64,000 bases of DNA from Pleurodeles waltl. Its lineage: Eukaryota; Chordata; Amphibia; Caudata; Salamandridae. How positions within the stretch are numbered: position 1 is the stretch's first letter; each line of letters begins with the position of its first letter. Under the pieces are notes generated by a model that was not told where the DNA came from, ran no database searches, and was given only the letters and a program-made list of their open reading frames with translations. The stretch covers positions 61,437,533-61,501,532 of the forward strand of contig NC_090444.1 of NCBI RefSeq assembly GCF_031143425.1. The letters are read 5' to 3'. Below, piece after piece: positions 34,797-46,448 of this stretch. The position numbers were made by a program, and so were the translations under genes.

Positions 34797-35175
34797 GCCA
34801 GACGTACAGCGTGATTTTGCAAATGCAAAATGGCCTTAAAGGATCCACTAGCCCTATTGTGCGAGACAGTAACCTGTTACCAACTTGCAAAGTAGGGATT
34901 GTGACTCACTATTAGGAAGGGGTGTTCCAAGGGCGTCCTTTCCCAATAGCGACTCGCAGGCCCATGTATGATTGTTTTGTGAACGTGAACGCGGTCACAA
35001 AACAATCGCAGTTACCACCAATTTCAAACTGGTGGTAACCCATTTACAAATTTCCCCTTTGTGGATGGGGCCCCAACAGGACCACTGCCCGCTCTGAAAA
35101 AATGAAACTGAAACGTTTTATTTTTATTCTTTAAATGAATCCCATTTTCCTTTATGGAAAACGAGCTACATTTAA
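34797..35175 (-). mobile_element. Truncated serial-hairpin MITE
   Basis: Inverted copy of the family at 49935-50644. It starts AGGGCCAGACGTACAGCG and contains hairpins GATTGTTTTGTGA/TCACAAAACAATC (about 34970-35008) and GTTACCACC...GGTGGTAAC (35011-35039). The far terminus is missing. Confidence 0.75.
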
Positions 35176-35189
35176 AACAAGCATTTGCA

Positions 35190-36474
35190 ATGCAATGGGA
35201 CTCAGATTTGCTCGAGTAAAAGCTATTAGCATTGTAAATTCTTAACTGGACTTTTTTGCCACATAAATTGAAAATAAAACAGTTGACAAAAGCGAGCTGA
35301 TTCAAAGCACCACGGCCGCCATGAACGTAAGAGTGAGGGAGAGACTCAAAAAGAAAAGGAAGTTCGCTCACAGTCAAACGTATCGGCAAATGTTCATTTA
35401 TCCGTGTATCAGGGTCGATGGCCAAGGCGGTAACAAAACTGCCCCAAGGAGGGACAAACATAAAGCATTTACCAATGATAACAAAGGATTTTTGAAAGGC
35501 AAGCCCAGGAACAAGTGATAGTGGTGGGCGTGGTTAAAAGCCCATAGATAGATTACAACACGTCAGCGCACTTGCGCTCGACCTAAAAAACTGCTTCATT
35601 TAAAAAGCAAACAACAAATAGAATGCCAGTGCTGATACCAATTCAACAAACAGTCTCCTTTGAAAACTCGTAGACATGCGAATAAATTGACCTGGTCTCC
35701 ATTTACTTAGGAAATTTCATAAGAATTAAACCAAATATGTACATCAAAATATCAACCACGGTAAGACCAACGAACAAACAATGTGAAATACTTTTTTCAC
35801 ATCAATTAAGTTCATCCCCCATACGTACATTCTTTACCAATGATCACACTCATGCAATGAATATACAATCATCTAATAAATATTTTCAAATAAGCAATAT
35901 AAAATGTGTTTGCAGATTCTGAATGAATCTTTGTTGAAAGCATCTTGAACAATTCCTAGCATTTCCAGCTCCCATGTCTAGGGCCTAGCCTAGAGGCAAG
36001 AAATCCTAAGTCGTACTTGTGGCACATTCAAGGGGTTTTATATTTCTTAACAACTATTGCTCATTTTCCTTCTGTGACCAACCAGCTTCACTTGCGCTCT
36101 CTGGATTATGTTGTTTTCTGTCAATGCGTTTCGAACCCACATCCACTTAGGGATTCTCCTCAGAACTCAGAACATATGGATACTCAAAAAATCAACCAAT
36201 AATGTGTCCAAATCTCTTCATAGATTTACAATTCCGGAACCAGCATATAACTCCATACACTTCTAATGTTTACTTTCAGTCACTGAGAAACAGATCAGCA
36301 TGATTGATTCATATTGTAGGATCGTAACTCAAATCCGATGTGGGGAAAGCCTTTCTTCATCATCATCTATATACCATCTCCTTCAGCAGCTCCAATGTCA
36401 CTTTTCTGAAAAACAATCAAACGCTTGATTCTCTATGGAAAGTTTTGGGAATTTTCCTGACCTCTTACATACTA
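35190..36474. other. MITE fragment, then unassigned sequence
   Basis: 35190-35285 matches 56395-56461 (TATTAGCATTGTAAATTC, TTGCCACATAAATTG), a piece of the CAGGGCC hAT MITE family. The rest shows no gene; a Lys/Arg-rich 65-codon frame at 35321 has no recognisable motif. Confidence 0.45.
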
Positions 36475-36800
36475 TGGGGGTCATTACGAGTCAGGCGGGT
36501 GGCAGTCGGACTGCTGTCAATGCGGCGGTCCGAGTGCCACATTATGACCATGGCGGTCGTGCCGGCGGTCTGGCAGTTGCGGCGGTCCTAATCCGCCAGG
36601 GAAGCGCTGCAAGGAGCGATGCTCTGGGGATTACGACCTCATTCTCCGCCAGCGATTTCATGGCTGTAACACCACCATGAAAAGGCTGACGGAGAACGGG
36701 TGCAGGAGTCCCTAGGGATGGGCCCCTGGCTAGCACCATCGCAATGTTCACTGTCTGCTTTGCTGGGTGGCGGTCCCTGGGGCTACGGTGGGGGCTGTGC
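36475..36800. mobile_element. Harbinger MITE, left terminus
   Basis: GGGGGTCATTACGAGTCAGG resembles the terminus of the large Harbinger element at 38005 (GGTGGTCATTACAACCCTGG), followed by GGCGGTC-rich sequence. No right terminus identified. Confidence 0.6.
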
Positions 36801-37009
36801 CCACCCGGGGGCTCATTAGAAAAGAAGCACAGGAGCCTGCGCTTGTTTTATTTTTAAAAATTTTCCCTGGATGCATGGATCCACCAAAAATCACGGTGAC
36901 ATTTTTTAAAAAAATGCTGTTGTAGCTCTGGGGTCCCTCCAGGACCCCACCACCAGAGCTAAGTGGTCAGGGTGTCTCTACTGTGGCCCCTTTTCTTTTT
37001 TTTGCATTT

Positions 37010-37500
37010 GTTAGTGAGACTCGGCTGAAGCCGAGTCCCAAAATAGCTGCCAACACTTCCTGGTTTGAAGTGTTGGCAGCCAATCAGAGCTGTGCATTTC
37101 ACTGCACGGGCTCGTCATTATTCACAAAGTCATTGTGGCCAGAGAAATACAAATTTGGATTTCCTTTAATGTCTCAAAAACAACAGAACGTATTTACACC
37201 AAATAAGCGAAAGCGTAATCTGAGTACTGAAAGCTAGCTTTCTACCAAATTTGGTGTAATCCCATCCAGAGGTTCGGGCTGTAGTCGTGTCTAATGGTCC
37301 TATGGGAATTAACATGGGAAACAAAACTTTTTTGACCCCCCCCCCTTTTTTTTCGGCCCCCGCTTCACGGATTACCCTGAACCATTCTGTGCACAACAAG
37401 AACCACTGGGACACCTTTTTGGGAAAATCTAGTGAAGATTCTTCAAAGAATGCCAAAGATATAGGCAAGCCAAGATATATGTCTATATATGACTACATGT
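37010..37500. other. Unassigned repeat-like segment with hairpins
   Basis: Contains the palindrome ACTCGGCTGAAGCCGAGT (near 37019) and the hairpin GCTGCCAACACTT/AAGTGTTGGCAGC (37049-37083). Long C and T runs near 37337. No gene. Confidence 0.45.
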
Positions 37501-37517
37501 TGACACGTCATTCAGCG

Positions 37518-37584
<67 letters not shown>

Positions 37585-37598
37585 CAGATAGATAGATA
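37518..37598. repeat. GATA microsatellite
   Basis: About 20 GATA units, one changed to GACA. Flanked by inverted arms TGTTGACACGTCATTCAG (37498-37515) and CTGAATGACTTGTCAACG (37601-37618). Confidence 0.97.
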
Positions 37599-37619
37599 TT
37601 CCTGAATGACTTGTCAACG

Positions 37620-38004
37620 TTAAGTCCTATTTCTATGTTTGTTCCTGTCCCGGTTTTTAGTTCGGGAATCTGGTCACTCTATGTAAAGGGGACATTCTAC
37701 CTGGCACTCTGCTTCTAAGTGTTATGGGTACCATCTGCTGTGCGCTCCTCTGCAGCCTGTGCCATCTAGTGATGGGGTCTGTGCAGCGGCAGGGACTGAT
37801 GGCCGGGCTGTGCACACAGGCGCCCAGGCAGGGCTGACTTTGGGATATCCCTCCCACAGAATATCGGTGTAACCTGGAGTGAGCTGAGAATAAGTCAGAA
37901 CAACTGGGGGACACGTGGGCTTGTGTGAGACAACAGAGGAGCCCTGGAAAGAGCATTTTATCTGTTCACAAGGTCGACTGGCCTCACTTAGTACAATGGT
38001 GGTC
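37620..38004. other. Unassigned sequence
   Basis: 37726-37755 is a 29-of-30 inverted match to 55954-55983; otherwise nothing recognised. Confidence 0.45.
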
Positions 38005-38879
38005 ATTACAACCCTGGCGGACGGTGTAAAAGCGGCGGTAAGACCGCCAACAGGCCGGCGGTAAAAAATCTGGAATTATGACCGTGGCGGAAACCGCCAA
38101 CAAAGACAGCCACTTTAACACTCCGACCGCCACGGCGGTTCAGACAAACAGCTCGGCGGTCACCGCCAACAGACAGGCGGAGGACAATGTACCACCCACA
38201 GTATCATAACCTACCAATCCGCCACCTTTTCCGGGGCGGATTCACCACGGATAAAAACACGGCGGAAACAGCCATTTCAAAGGGAAAACGCTCACCTCTA
38301 CACACTCCACGAGGAAGGAGGGCACCATTGAGCCGGAACTCCATATTCTCCCTGCGATAGTCTTCCTGCTCCTATACGAGGATCATCAACGCCGGCGGCG
38401 AAGACCACGTGAGTACTGCACCTACGACACAGGAGAGGGGGAGGCAAAAACACAGGGACACACACAACCAACATCCCAAACCCCACCCCGACCCTCACCC
38501 ACTACAACACACACACCAATGCTTATCCATACATTACAGTAACACCCCCCAACCCCACCGGAAGAATGCAAAGACAAAAGGAAATTAGTGTAACTATTGT
38601 AATATATCAAAATTCAGTAAGCAAAAATATACATATATATATACACTATAAACAAAATATACACCACGATTAGTAGTCCAGGTTTTGCATCATTCATAGT
38701 CCGTGGAGCACTGGGCCCAAAATGCATGGGCGAGGCCCACACAAGATACCCAATCAAAACGGAGACAACACTGCAGGGGGATCAGATAGAAATACAACAG
38801 GCACCTCAGGGGGAAGGGAAGCCTCAGCCGGATGAGTGCACGACGCCCGATCCACGAGGGGCCTCCATGCCCATTGATG

Positions 38880-39500
38880 TATCCTGGGGAGTGCAAAGCC
38901 ACAGTCTCTCAAGTCTCTACAGTGGGTGGTTTGCCCACTGTACCATCCTGGGGAGTGCAAAGCCACAGTCTCTCAAGTCCCTGCAGTGGGTGGCTTGCCC
39001 ACTGTACCATCCTGGGGAGTGCAAAGCCACAGTCTCTCAAGTCTCTGCAGTGGGTGATTTGCCCACTGTACCATCCTGGGGAGTGCAAAGCCACAGTCTC
39101 TCAAGTCTCTACAGTGGGTGGTTTGCCCACTGTACCATCCTGGGGAGTGCAAAGCCACAGTCTCTCAAGTCTCTGCACTGGGTGATTTGCCCACTGTACC
39201 ATCCTGGGGAGTGCAAAGCCACAGTCTCTCAACTCGATAACAGTGGGTGGTTTGTCCACTGTACCATCCTGGGGAGTGCAAACCCACAGTCTCTCAAGTC
39301 TCTGCAGTGGGTGATTTGCCCACTGTACCATCCTGGGGAGTGCAAAGCCACAGTCTCTCAAGTCTCTGCAGTGGCTGATTTGCCCACTGTACCATCCTGG
39401 GGAGTGCAAAGCCACAGTCTCTCAAGTCTCTGCAGTGGGTGGTTTGCCCACTGTTCAATCCTGGGGAGTGCAAAGCCACAGTCTCTCAAGTGGATAACAG
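38880..39500. repeat. 64-bp minisatellite in the Harbinger element
   Basis: About ten copies; CCTGGGGAGTGCAAAGCCAC recurs every 64 bp (38883, 38947, 39011 and on). Sixty-four is not a multiple of three and the unit lacks plus-strand stops, which yields a false open frame from 38726 to 39781. Confidence 0.95.
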
Positions 39501-39503
39501 TTT

Positions 39504-39840
39504 CCACTGGTTCTGGAGGGGGACTGGTGCCCAGAGTGTTTCATCCTGTGCAGGACAGAGGTAGTGGATGCATGTCTCCACTGGTTCTGGAGGGGGCTTT
39601 GTGCCCAGAGTGCTTCATCCTGTGCAGGACAGACGGAGTGGATGCATGCCTCCACTGTTTCTGGAGGGGGCTTTGTGCCCAGAGTGCTTCATCATGTGCA
39701 GGAAAGACGGAGTGGATGCATGTCTCCACTGGTTCTGGAGGGGGCTTTGTGCCCAGAGTGCTTCATCTTGCCAAGGACTGAGGTAGTGAATGTCAATCTC
39801 CACTGGTTCTGGAGGGGGACTGGTGCCCAGAGTGCAGCAC
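39504..39840. repeat. 74-bp minisatellite in the Harbinger element
   Basis: CCACTGGTTCTGGAGGGGG recurs at 39504, 39578, 39652, 39726 and 39800. Confidence 0.95.
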
Positions 39841-39897
39841 ACACCCCGGGGCGGTCCCAGTTGCGTCACTGCCCCTGCCGCAAATGGGCTAGCGGTG

Positions 39898-40235
39898 CAT
39901 TCCATGGTGGTCTTTGCCCTGTTCAGCGGTCCCTGGCCTGTTCAGCGGTGCTTGAGTTGCCAGTGTCAGACCTGTTCAGCGGTCCATTCCATGGCGGTCT
40001 TTGCCCTGTTCTGCGATCCCTGGCCTGTTCAGCGGTGCTTGAGTTGCCAGTGTCAGGCCTGTTCAGCGGTGCATTCCATGGCAGTCTTTGCCCTGTTCAG
40101 CGGTCCCTGGCCTGTTCAGCGGTGCTTGAGTTGCCAGTGGCAGACCTGTTCAGCGGTGCATTCCATGGCGGTCTTTGCCCTGTTCAGCGGTCCCTGGCCT
40201 GTTCAGCGGTCCTTGCCAAGGCAGTCCTTCATTGC
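39898..40235. repeat. 87-bp minisatellite in the Harbinger element
   Basis: CATTCCATGGCGGTCTTTGC recurs at 39898, 39985, 40072 and 40159. Each unit has internal CTGTTCAGCGGT repeats. Confidence 0.93.
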
Positions 40236-40316
40236 CCAGCAGGGCTGTGGCTGGCGGTCCTTCATGGGTCAGCTGGGCTGTGGCTTGCGGGGCCCTCCTG
40301 GCCAGCTGGGCTGTGG

Positions 40317-40560
40317 CTGGCGGTGGCCTCCTGGCCAGTGACAATGGGACTGGCCTCCTGGTCAGTGACTTTGGCGGTGGCCTCCTGGCCAGTGACGATG
40401 GGGCTGGCCTCCTGGGCACTGACTCTGGCGGTGGCATCCTGGCCAGTGACGATGGGGCTGGCCTCCTGGGCAGTGACTCTGGCGGTGGCCTCCTGGCCAG
40501 TAACGATGGGGCTGGCCTCCTAGGCAGTGACGATGGGGCTGGAGGTGGCCTCCTGGGCAG
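40317..40560. repeat. 27-bp minisatellite in the Harbinger element
   Basis: GGCCTCCTGGCCAGTGACGA-type units of 27 bp, alternating GACGATGGGGCT and GACTCTGGCGGT versions, about nine copies. Confidence 0.9.
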
Positions 40561-40816
40561 CGGGGATGATGGCGGTCTTCTCTGCCATGCTGCTCCTCCC
40601 AGACTTTGGAGATTTCTTCTGCCCCTTCTCCACCTTGGGAGGAGTCACAGCTGAGTCGACACTCCCCCCGGGACCCTTGTGAGCGGCTTTACTGGCTGGA
40701 GTCTTCCCCCTCTCCTGCCGGGCACTGTCCAACTTCTGGTGCTTCACAGGGGGGGACTGGCTGTGCTGTGGCTCCATGCCACACTGGCTGGCCTGGTGGC
40801 CGGTGCACTCCACATA
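40520..40816 (-). other. Candidate extra exon downstream of the Myb-like gene
   Basis: On the minus strand a pyrimidine-containing tract ending GTTGTTACAG (an acceptor-like site) is followed by about 98 open codons rich in Lys, Ser and Pro (VEKGQKKSPKSGR, nuclear-signal-like), ending at TAG. It could be an alternative last exon of the Myb-like gene; no convincing donor was found in the preceding exon. Confidence 0.35.
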
Positions 40817-40832
40817 CCTGTAACAACAGGCA

Positions 40833-42987
40833 TCAGTGGTCCCGGAGATTTTTTGGCTGAGGTGCTAGTACGGGACCTATGAGTTGGAAGGGGGGGGTGG
40901 TGGGAAATAGGTTACGGGTGGACAGGAAAAGTTTTTGGGAGACACTGGGACAGGTAGCTGGAGGGGGTTTGGGAGTGGAGGAAGAGGTGGTGGTTGTAGG
41001 AGGTGTAACTTTTGTGGATTTGGGTGCAGGTGCAAGGGCTGGAGGCTGTCGTGAAGTGGATGGCTGTTGGGAGGTTGTGTGCCTGCGTTCATGTATCTTG
41101 GGAGGGGGTGTCACGAACACACTGGGAGAGGACACAGGGGACGTGGAAATGGTAGTGGGGGTGGTGACTGCACGTGAGCGGGGTGTGGTGGTGGGTGTAC
41201 TGGTGCGGGACGTAGTGGCTGTAGTGGTAGTGCATGCAGGTGTGAGTGTAGACGAGACTGGGAGGGAGGAGGGAGACGAGGAGGAGGGGGACACAGTGGA
41301 GGCAGTGGATGTTGGTGTGTTTGTATGTGTGTGATGCTTGTGTGAGTGCCTGTGGGATGTGTGGTGCTTATGTTTGCCTGAGCTTCCCCTGTGTGGTGAG
41401 GTGTGTGCAGGCTGGTCTGATGGTGTGCTTGGGATAGGCTGGGGTACAGGGGATTGGGTCTGGGTGGAGGAAGTTGAAGGGGGGAGGCTAGATACAGGGA
41501 CAATGGCTGCCATCAGTGCTGAGGCCAGAGTTTGCAGGGTTCGATGAAGGGCAGCCTGACCAGAATGAATGCCCTCCAGGAATGCATTTGTGTGTTTCAA
41601 TTCCCTTTCTACACCCTGGATGGCATTCAAAATGTTAGACTGCCCAACAGTGAGGGACCTGAGGAGGTCAATGGCCTCCTCACTGAGGGCAGCAGAGGTG
41701 ACAGGGGCAGGGGCTGAGGTGCCTGGGGCGAAGGTGATGCCCACCCTCCTGGGTGAGCGGGCACGGGGCAAAGGCTGAGGGGCTGCTGTTAGGGCGGTGC
41801 TGGTAGGGGGGGTGGCGGCTGTACCTGTAGAAGTGGGGGGCACAGATTTTGCCGCCACCACAAGGGAGCTCCCATCGGAGGACGAGTCTGTGTCGCTGGT
41901 TGCAGATCCTGTGACCGCCGTGGTGCTCCCCTCACCCTCCGTCCCACTGGTGTATTCTGAGTCCGTGGTGTGGCCCTCCATGGCCATGTGGGATGCAGCT
42001 CCCTCTTGCTCCGGTGCCACTGTAGCTCCACCTGATGATGCTGATGCACACAAGAAAAGGGAGACCAAAAAAAGGAGGGGCACGACAGAAGAAAGACAGG
42101 TTGAGTGCATGGCTTACCGCTACCGGTGGCGGACAATACAGACACAGCAGCCCCATGCACTACGTCGCGCTGTTGGGCTCTACAGATGCAATTCCTGGGA
42201 TATGGCCTACATGACTATGGACGACATCTGCACACATAGATGACACAGGGGCACTCTACAGAGTTGGGGTGGGGTGCCACATGGCCTGCATTATGGAGGG
42301 GCCTAATCTACGGAACTCGCCCTGGCCTAGGGAAACCCACAGCCCTCCTCCCCCACCCAGATACCTTCACTGCGCGCTAAGTCCGCTGAATGATGTTGTA
42401 CTCACCCCCTTGTGTCTGCTGTGATGCCCTCAAGCACCCATCTAACTCAGGGTAGGCCACCGCCAGGATCCGGAACATCAGGGGGGTCATGTTACGACGG
42501 GCACCCCTCCCACGTTGGGAGGCCATCCCCAGCTGAGCCTCCGCCGTCTTCTTGCTCCAGCGGCGAATGTCCTCCCATCTTTTCCGGCAGTGGGTGCTCC
42601 GTCTGTGGTGGAACCCCAGGGTCCGGACGTCCTTGGTGATGGCACGCCAAATATCCTTCTTTTGGTGGGCGCTGAACTACGTGACATGTACAGGGGAAGA
42701 AGAGAAGTCATTACCAACTGCACCGTCTAAGTGAGTGGCCCACATCCCTACCCTTGCCATGTGGCACATGCATTCACAGTCCTTCATGCATGCAGAACTG
42801 TGCCCCCTTCATTCTTATAACCAGCCCTCTCCACACAGGCATAGCCCATACAACGTGCTCCCTGTGTACTTACCTGTTGGTCTGGAGGACCGTAGAGTAG
42901 TGTGTACTGGGGGAGGACCCCGTCGAAGAGCTTCTCCAACTCCTCTGCAGTGAAGGCAGGGGCCCTTTCCCCAGACGCACGAGCCAT
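40833..42987 (-). CDS. Harbinger Myb/SANT-like DNA-binding protein (3 exons)
   Basis: Probable DNA-binding partner of the transposase. Read on the minus strand: exon 1 42987-42874 (38 codons, donor CAG/GTAAGT), exon 2 42676-42406 (acceptor GTAG, donor GGGG/GTGAGT), exon 3 42031-40833 (acceptor ATCAG). Exon lengths 114, 271 and 1199 sum to 528 codons with phases that join cleanly, strong evidence that the model is right. Residues about 11-105 form a Myb_DNA-bind_5-type trihelix domain: FTAEELEKLFDGVLPQY, KKDIWRAITKDVRTLG, STHCRKRWEDIRRW. The middle holds a helical segment (NAIQGVERELKHTNAFLEGI), perhaps for oligomerisation. The C-terminal ~200 residues are low-complexity Ser/Thr/Pro with a His/Lys run. 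It is divergent with the transposase gene; the 42990-43450 gap may hold both promoters. No frameshift or stop seen. UTRs and exact start not confirmed. Confidence 0.82.
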
Positions 42988-43457
42988 TGTCTCTTCCAGA
43001 CCAAGGTCACAGCAACACTTGCAGTGTAGGTCCTCTCCTGTCGAAGATCAGGTATCGAGTGATTGAACAGATAGAAAATAGCGGTCACGTCCGCGGCGGT
43101 CACGTCCGCGGTGGTGCGTACCATCACCGCCGGTGTACATCGTCATTGGCTCCTGGGACCGACCCATAGGGTCCAATGTTAACCAATGCAGCATTGTGCC
43201 GCGGTCTTCGACCGCCTACCGCGACGGTGTACAACGCCAGCGCAGTTACCTCACATCCCATTGTCCCAGTTTATAGGTCAGGCAGTCGCCATTTCAGGGG
43301 CCCACATGGCCTAATTACCAACTGCGTCACACATACCTAGGCCTTGTATCACAACACAAATACAGGCCACATTTTGTGTATGAATGGTGTTCTGTGTAGA
43401 CTGTGGGTACATACCTCTGAGTAGTTTGACTCTGTGGTCGCTGTTGTCCTTCCTAGG

Positions 43458-44481
43458 CACCGTCCGCTGGGACATGTGAGGAGATGGCGGAATCCTCCGG
43501 TGTACCGACCGCTGGTGGACCTGTCGACAATGGAGGAAAGAAGTTTGATCATCGCCTACAGGTTTGACCGTGCCACAATCCAGGAACTGTGAGCCTGACC
43601 TGATGTCAGCAATCCGCTATCCCACAGGAATCCCCCCTCAAGTGCAGGTGCTATCAGTGCTCCATTTCCTTGCAAGTGGGTCTTTTCAGACAACAGTGGC
43701 CATGGCATCAGGGATGTCCCAGCCTATGTTTTCCAACGTGTTGTCCAGAGTGTTGTCTGCCCTGCTGAAACACATTCGGAGCTACATCGTTTTCCCTCAG
43801 GTGGAGGATTTGCCTACAGTGAAAGGTGACTTCTATGCCCTTGGACATATCCCCAACATCATAGGTGCCATTGATGGGACCCATGTTGCTCTGGTCCCCC
43901 CCCACAGGAGTGAACAGGTGTACAGGAACCAGAAGAGTTATCATTCCATGAATGTACAGATGGTATGTTTGGCAGACCAGTACATCTCCCAGGTAAATGC
44001 TATGTTCCCTAACTCTGTGCATGACACCTACATCCTGCGGAATAGCAGCATCCCTTATGTGATGGGTCAACTCCAGAGGCACCGGGTGTGGCTATTAGGG
44101 GACTCTGGTTACCCCAACCTGTCATGGCTACTGACCCCAGTGAGGAATCCCAGGACCAGGGCAGAGGAATGCTACAATGAGGCCCATGGGCAGACTAGGA
44201 GGGTGATCGAACGCACCTCCGGCCTCCTGAAGGCCAGGTTCAGGTGCCTCCATATGACAGGTGGTTCCCTATTCTACTCACCAAAGAAGGTGTGCCAGAT
44301 CATCGTGGCCTGCTGTATGCTTCACAACTTGGCTTTGCGAAGCCAGGTGCCTTTTCTGCAGGTGGATGGTCCAGATGACGGTGTTCTGGCAGCTGTGGAG
44401 CCTGTGGACAGTGATGAGGAGGAAGCAGAGGAAGAAGACATTGACAACAGGGACTCAGTCATCCAGCAATATTTCCAATGA
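43458..44481 (+). pseudogene. Harbinger DDE transposase (HARBI1-like), frameshifted
   Basis: DDE_Tnp_4-type nuclease that would cut and join transposon ends. Catalytic signatures are present: first Asp in IIGAIDGTHVAL, second Asp in WLLGDSGYPNL, Glu in RRVIERTSGLLKARFRCL. An acidic tail (EEEAEEEDIDN) precedes the stop at 44479-44481. Upstream, an Arg-rich N-terminal frame (RRWRNPPVYRP, then an ATG at 43530) hits TGA at 43590-43592 right after ATIQEL, and the catalytic part continues in another frame from about 43595. A small deletion is inferred there. An ATG at 43603 would give 292 residues lacking the N-terminus. CTTCCTAG at about 43450 could be a splice acceptor. Probably inactive, though the catalytic triad survives. 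Confidence 0.85.
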
Positions 44482-44961
44482 CACACAGGTGAGAAAACAT
44501 TCCTGCCTGCCACAAGTACTTTAACACTTCTACCTCTATCCTGTCTGTCGTGTTCAAACGGTATATGGTCACTGAGTTGTACATTTCCCTTACGGTTTCA
44601 CAGGTGTGGTTTCCAACGTGTGTCATCTGCTTAGATTCCTCATGGACTTGAGATGTGTGACATAGGTATGTTGACATTACATTTGAAAACGCATTTTGTC
44701 ACTGTCATTGCTAATACACATTTTAGAAATCACAGACTGACTCCAGATTGTTTTGTGCTTCAAGGGTGTTTATTGAAGTGCTCAATATTGGAGGGGGGTT
44801 GTAAAATGGAGAGGGGTGATGGTGGAGGAATGTCCATGGCAGAGTCCAGTCTATTAGTCTCACAGGTGCATTGCCCATATGGGCATAGGAAGTGGAGCTG
44901 GGGCAGTTTAAGTATGGACAGGGTGACAAAGTGGGACAGTAGGATGACAATCAGGGTGGTC

Positions 44962-46448
44962 TCATTTCTTGGCGGGGGTCTTGGCATCGTGCTCTGTCTT
45001 GTTCCTGGATCTCAGGGACCGCTTGCAGGGTGGTTCTCTGTCTGCAGGGGGTGGGGTGCTGGTGTGGTGGTCCTGTGGCGGTGCCTCCTGTCCACTGGCG
45101 CCGGTGGAGGTGGTGGGCTGTTCATCGTCCATGCTAGTGTCTGGGGCCCCTTGGAGTGCCACAGTGTCCCTCCTGGTTTTAAGTATTTCCTTCAGCACCC
45201 CTACGATGGTGCCCAGGGCGGAGCTGATGGTTCTGAGTTCCTCCCTGAAGCCCAAATACTGTTCCTCCTGCAGCCGCTGGGTCTCCTGAAACTTGGCCAG
45301 GACCGTTGCGATCGTCTCCTGGGAGTGATGGTATTCTCCCATGATGGAGGAGAGGGCCTCGTGGAGAGTGGGTTCCCTTGGCCTGTGCGCCCCCTGTCGC
45401 ACAGCAGCCCTCCCAGTTCCCCTGTGTTCCTGTGCCTCCGTCCCCTGGACCGTGTGCCCACTGCCACTGCCCCCAGGTCCCTGTTGTTGTTGGGGTGGTG
45501 GGTTATCCTGGGTTCCCTGTAGTGGGGCCGCAGCGTGGGTGCTGTGCTGGTGTCACCAGAGGGTGGAAGGTCTGTGGTGGGCTGTGCCTGTGTGAGGGGA
45601 ACCGACTGTCCCGAGGCCCACAATGGTCCGGGCTGGTCATCAGGTTCCAGTTGGAGAGAGGTGCTGTCATCACTGTGGGCCTCTTCTGTGGGTGGGGTGG
45701 AGATGTCTGGACCCTCCTGTCTGGTGACGTTGGGTAGGGGTCATACAGGGGTATAAAAGCATGATTATTGCATCTGTGTGTGTCAAGGTCTGCAATGGGT
45801 GGGTGACCGTGTACCCCAGTGCTAGCATTCCTGTGTGGGGGCCTGTGTGATTATGGTTGAGGGGGGTGTTATGGGTATGTGCAGTGGGCATGCTTTAGTG
45901 ATGGGTGTCCATGCTTTGTTGTGTCTTGCAGGGCTTGGTGTTGGGATGTGTGGTTTGTGTTATTAGCACATTTGTGAGGAGTTGTAGTGATAGGGGAGGG
46001 GTTGAGGGTGGGGGTCTGTGACAGCATGCAGGTAGGGTGGGGGATATGGTAGTTAAAGGTTTGACTTACCAGAATCCATTCCTCCAGCTACTCCTGCGAG
46101 GCCCTCAGGATGCAGAATAGCCAAGACTTGCTCCTCCCATGTTGTTAGTTGTGGGGGAGGAGGTGGGGGTCCGCCGCCAGTCCGCTGAACCGCCAGGTGG
46201 TGTCTTGAGACCATGGAACGCACCTTCCCCCGTAGGTCGTTCCACCTCTTCCTGATGTCATCCCTTGTTCTTGGGTGCTGTCCCACTGCGTTGACCCTGT
46301 CCACGATTCTGCGCCATAGCTCCATCTTCCTAGCTATGGTGGTGTGCTGCACCTGTGATCCGAATAGCTGTGGCTCTACCCGGACGATTTCCTCCACCAT
46401 GACCCGGAGCTCCTCCTCCGAGAACCTGGGGTGTCTTTGCCGTGCCAT
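44962..46448 (-). pseudogene. Second Harbinger Myb/SANT-like gene, damaged
   Basis: Exon 1 (46448-46070) encodes MARQRHPRFSEEELRVMVEE, then KMELWRRIVDRVNAVGQ and RDDIRKRWNDLRGKVRSM, a Myb_DNA-bind_5-type domain clearly different from the one at 42987. The donor is CTG/GTAAGT, phase 1. The next exon keeps the right frame only if it starts at 45730, but the bases before it read CCCA, not AG, so the acceptor seems lost. A frameshift follows near 45500-45560. The last part (45402-44962) has a heptad-like helix (FREELRTISSALGTIVGVLK) and a basic end (KRSLRSRNK). It converges on the transposase gene, with about 480 bp between the two stops. Confidence 0.75.

Noticed and set aside
38726..40654. Plus-strand frames of 351, 319 and 183 codons
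   Set aside because: They cover the 64-, 74-, 87- and 27-bp minisatellites and have no non-repeat domain.
40877..41503. Pro/His-rich frames overlapping the Myb-like exon 3
   Set aside because: Shadow frames of the low-complexity C-terminus; the phase-consistent spliced frame is the better model.
43564..43602. Upstream start of the transposase frame before the ATG at 43603
   Set aside because: It uses a TTG and out-of-frame N-terminal sequence created by a frameshift.
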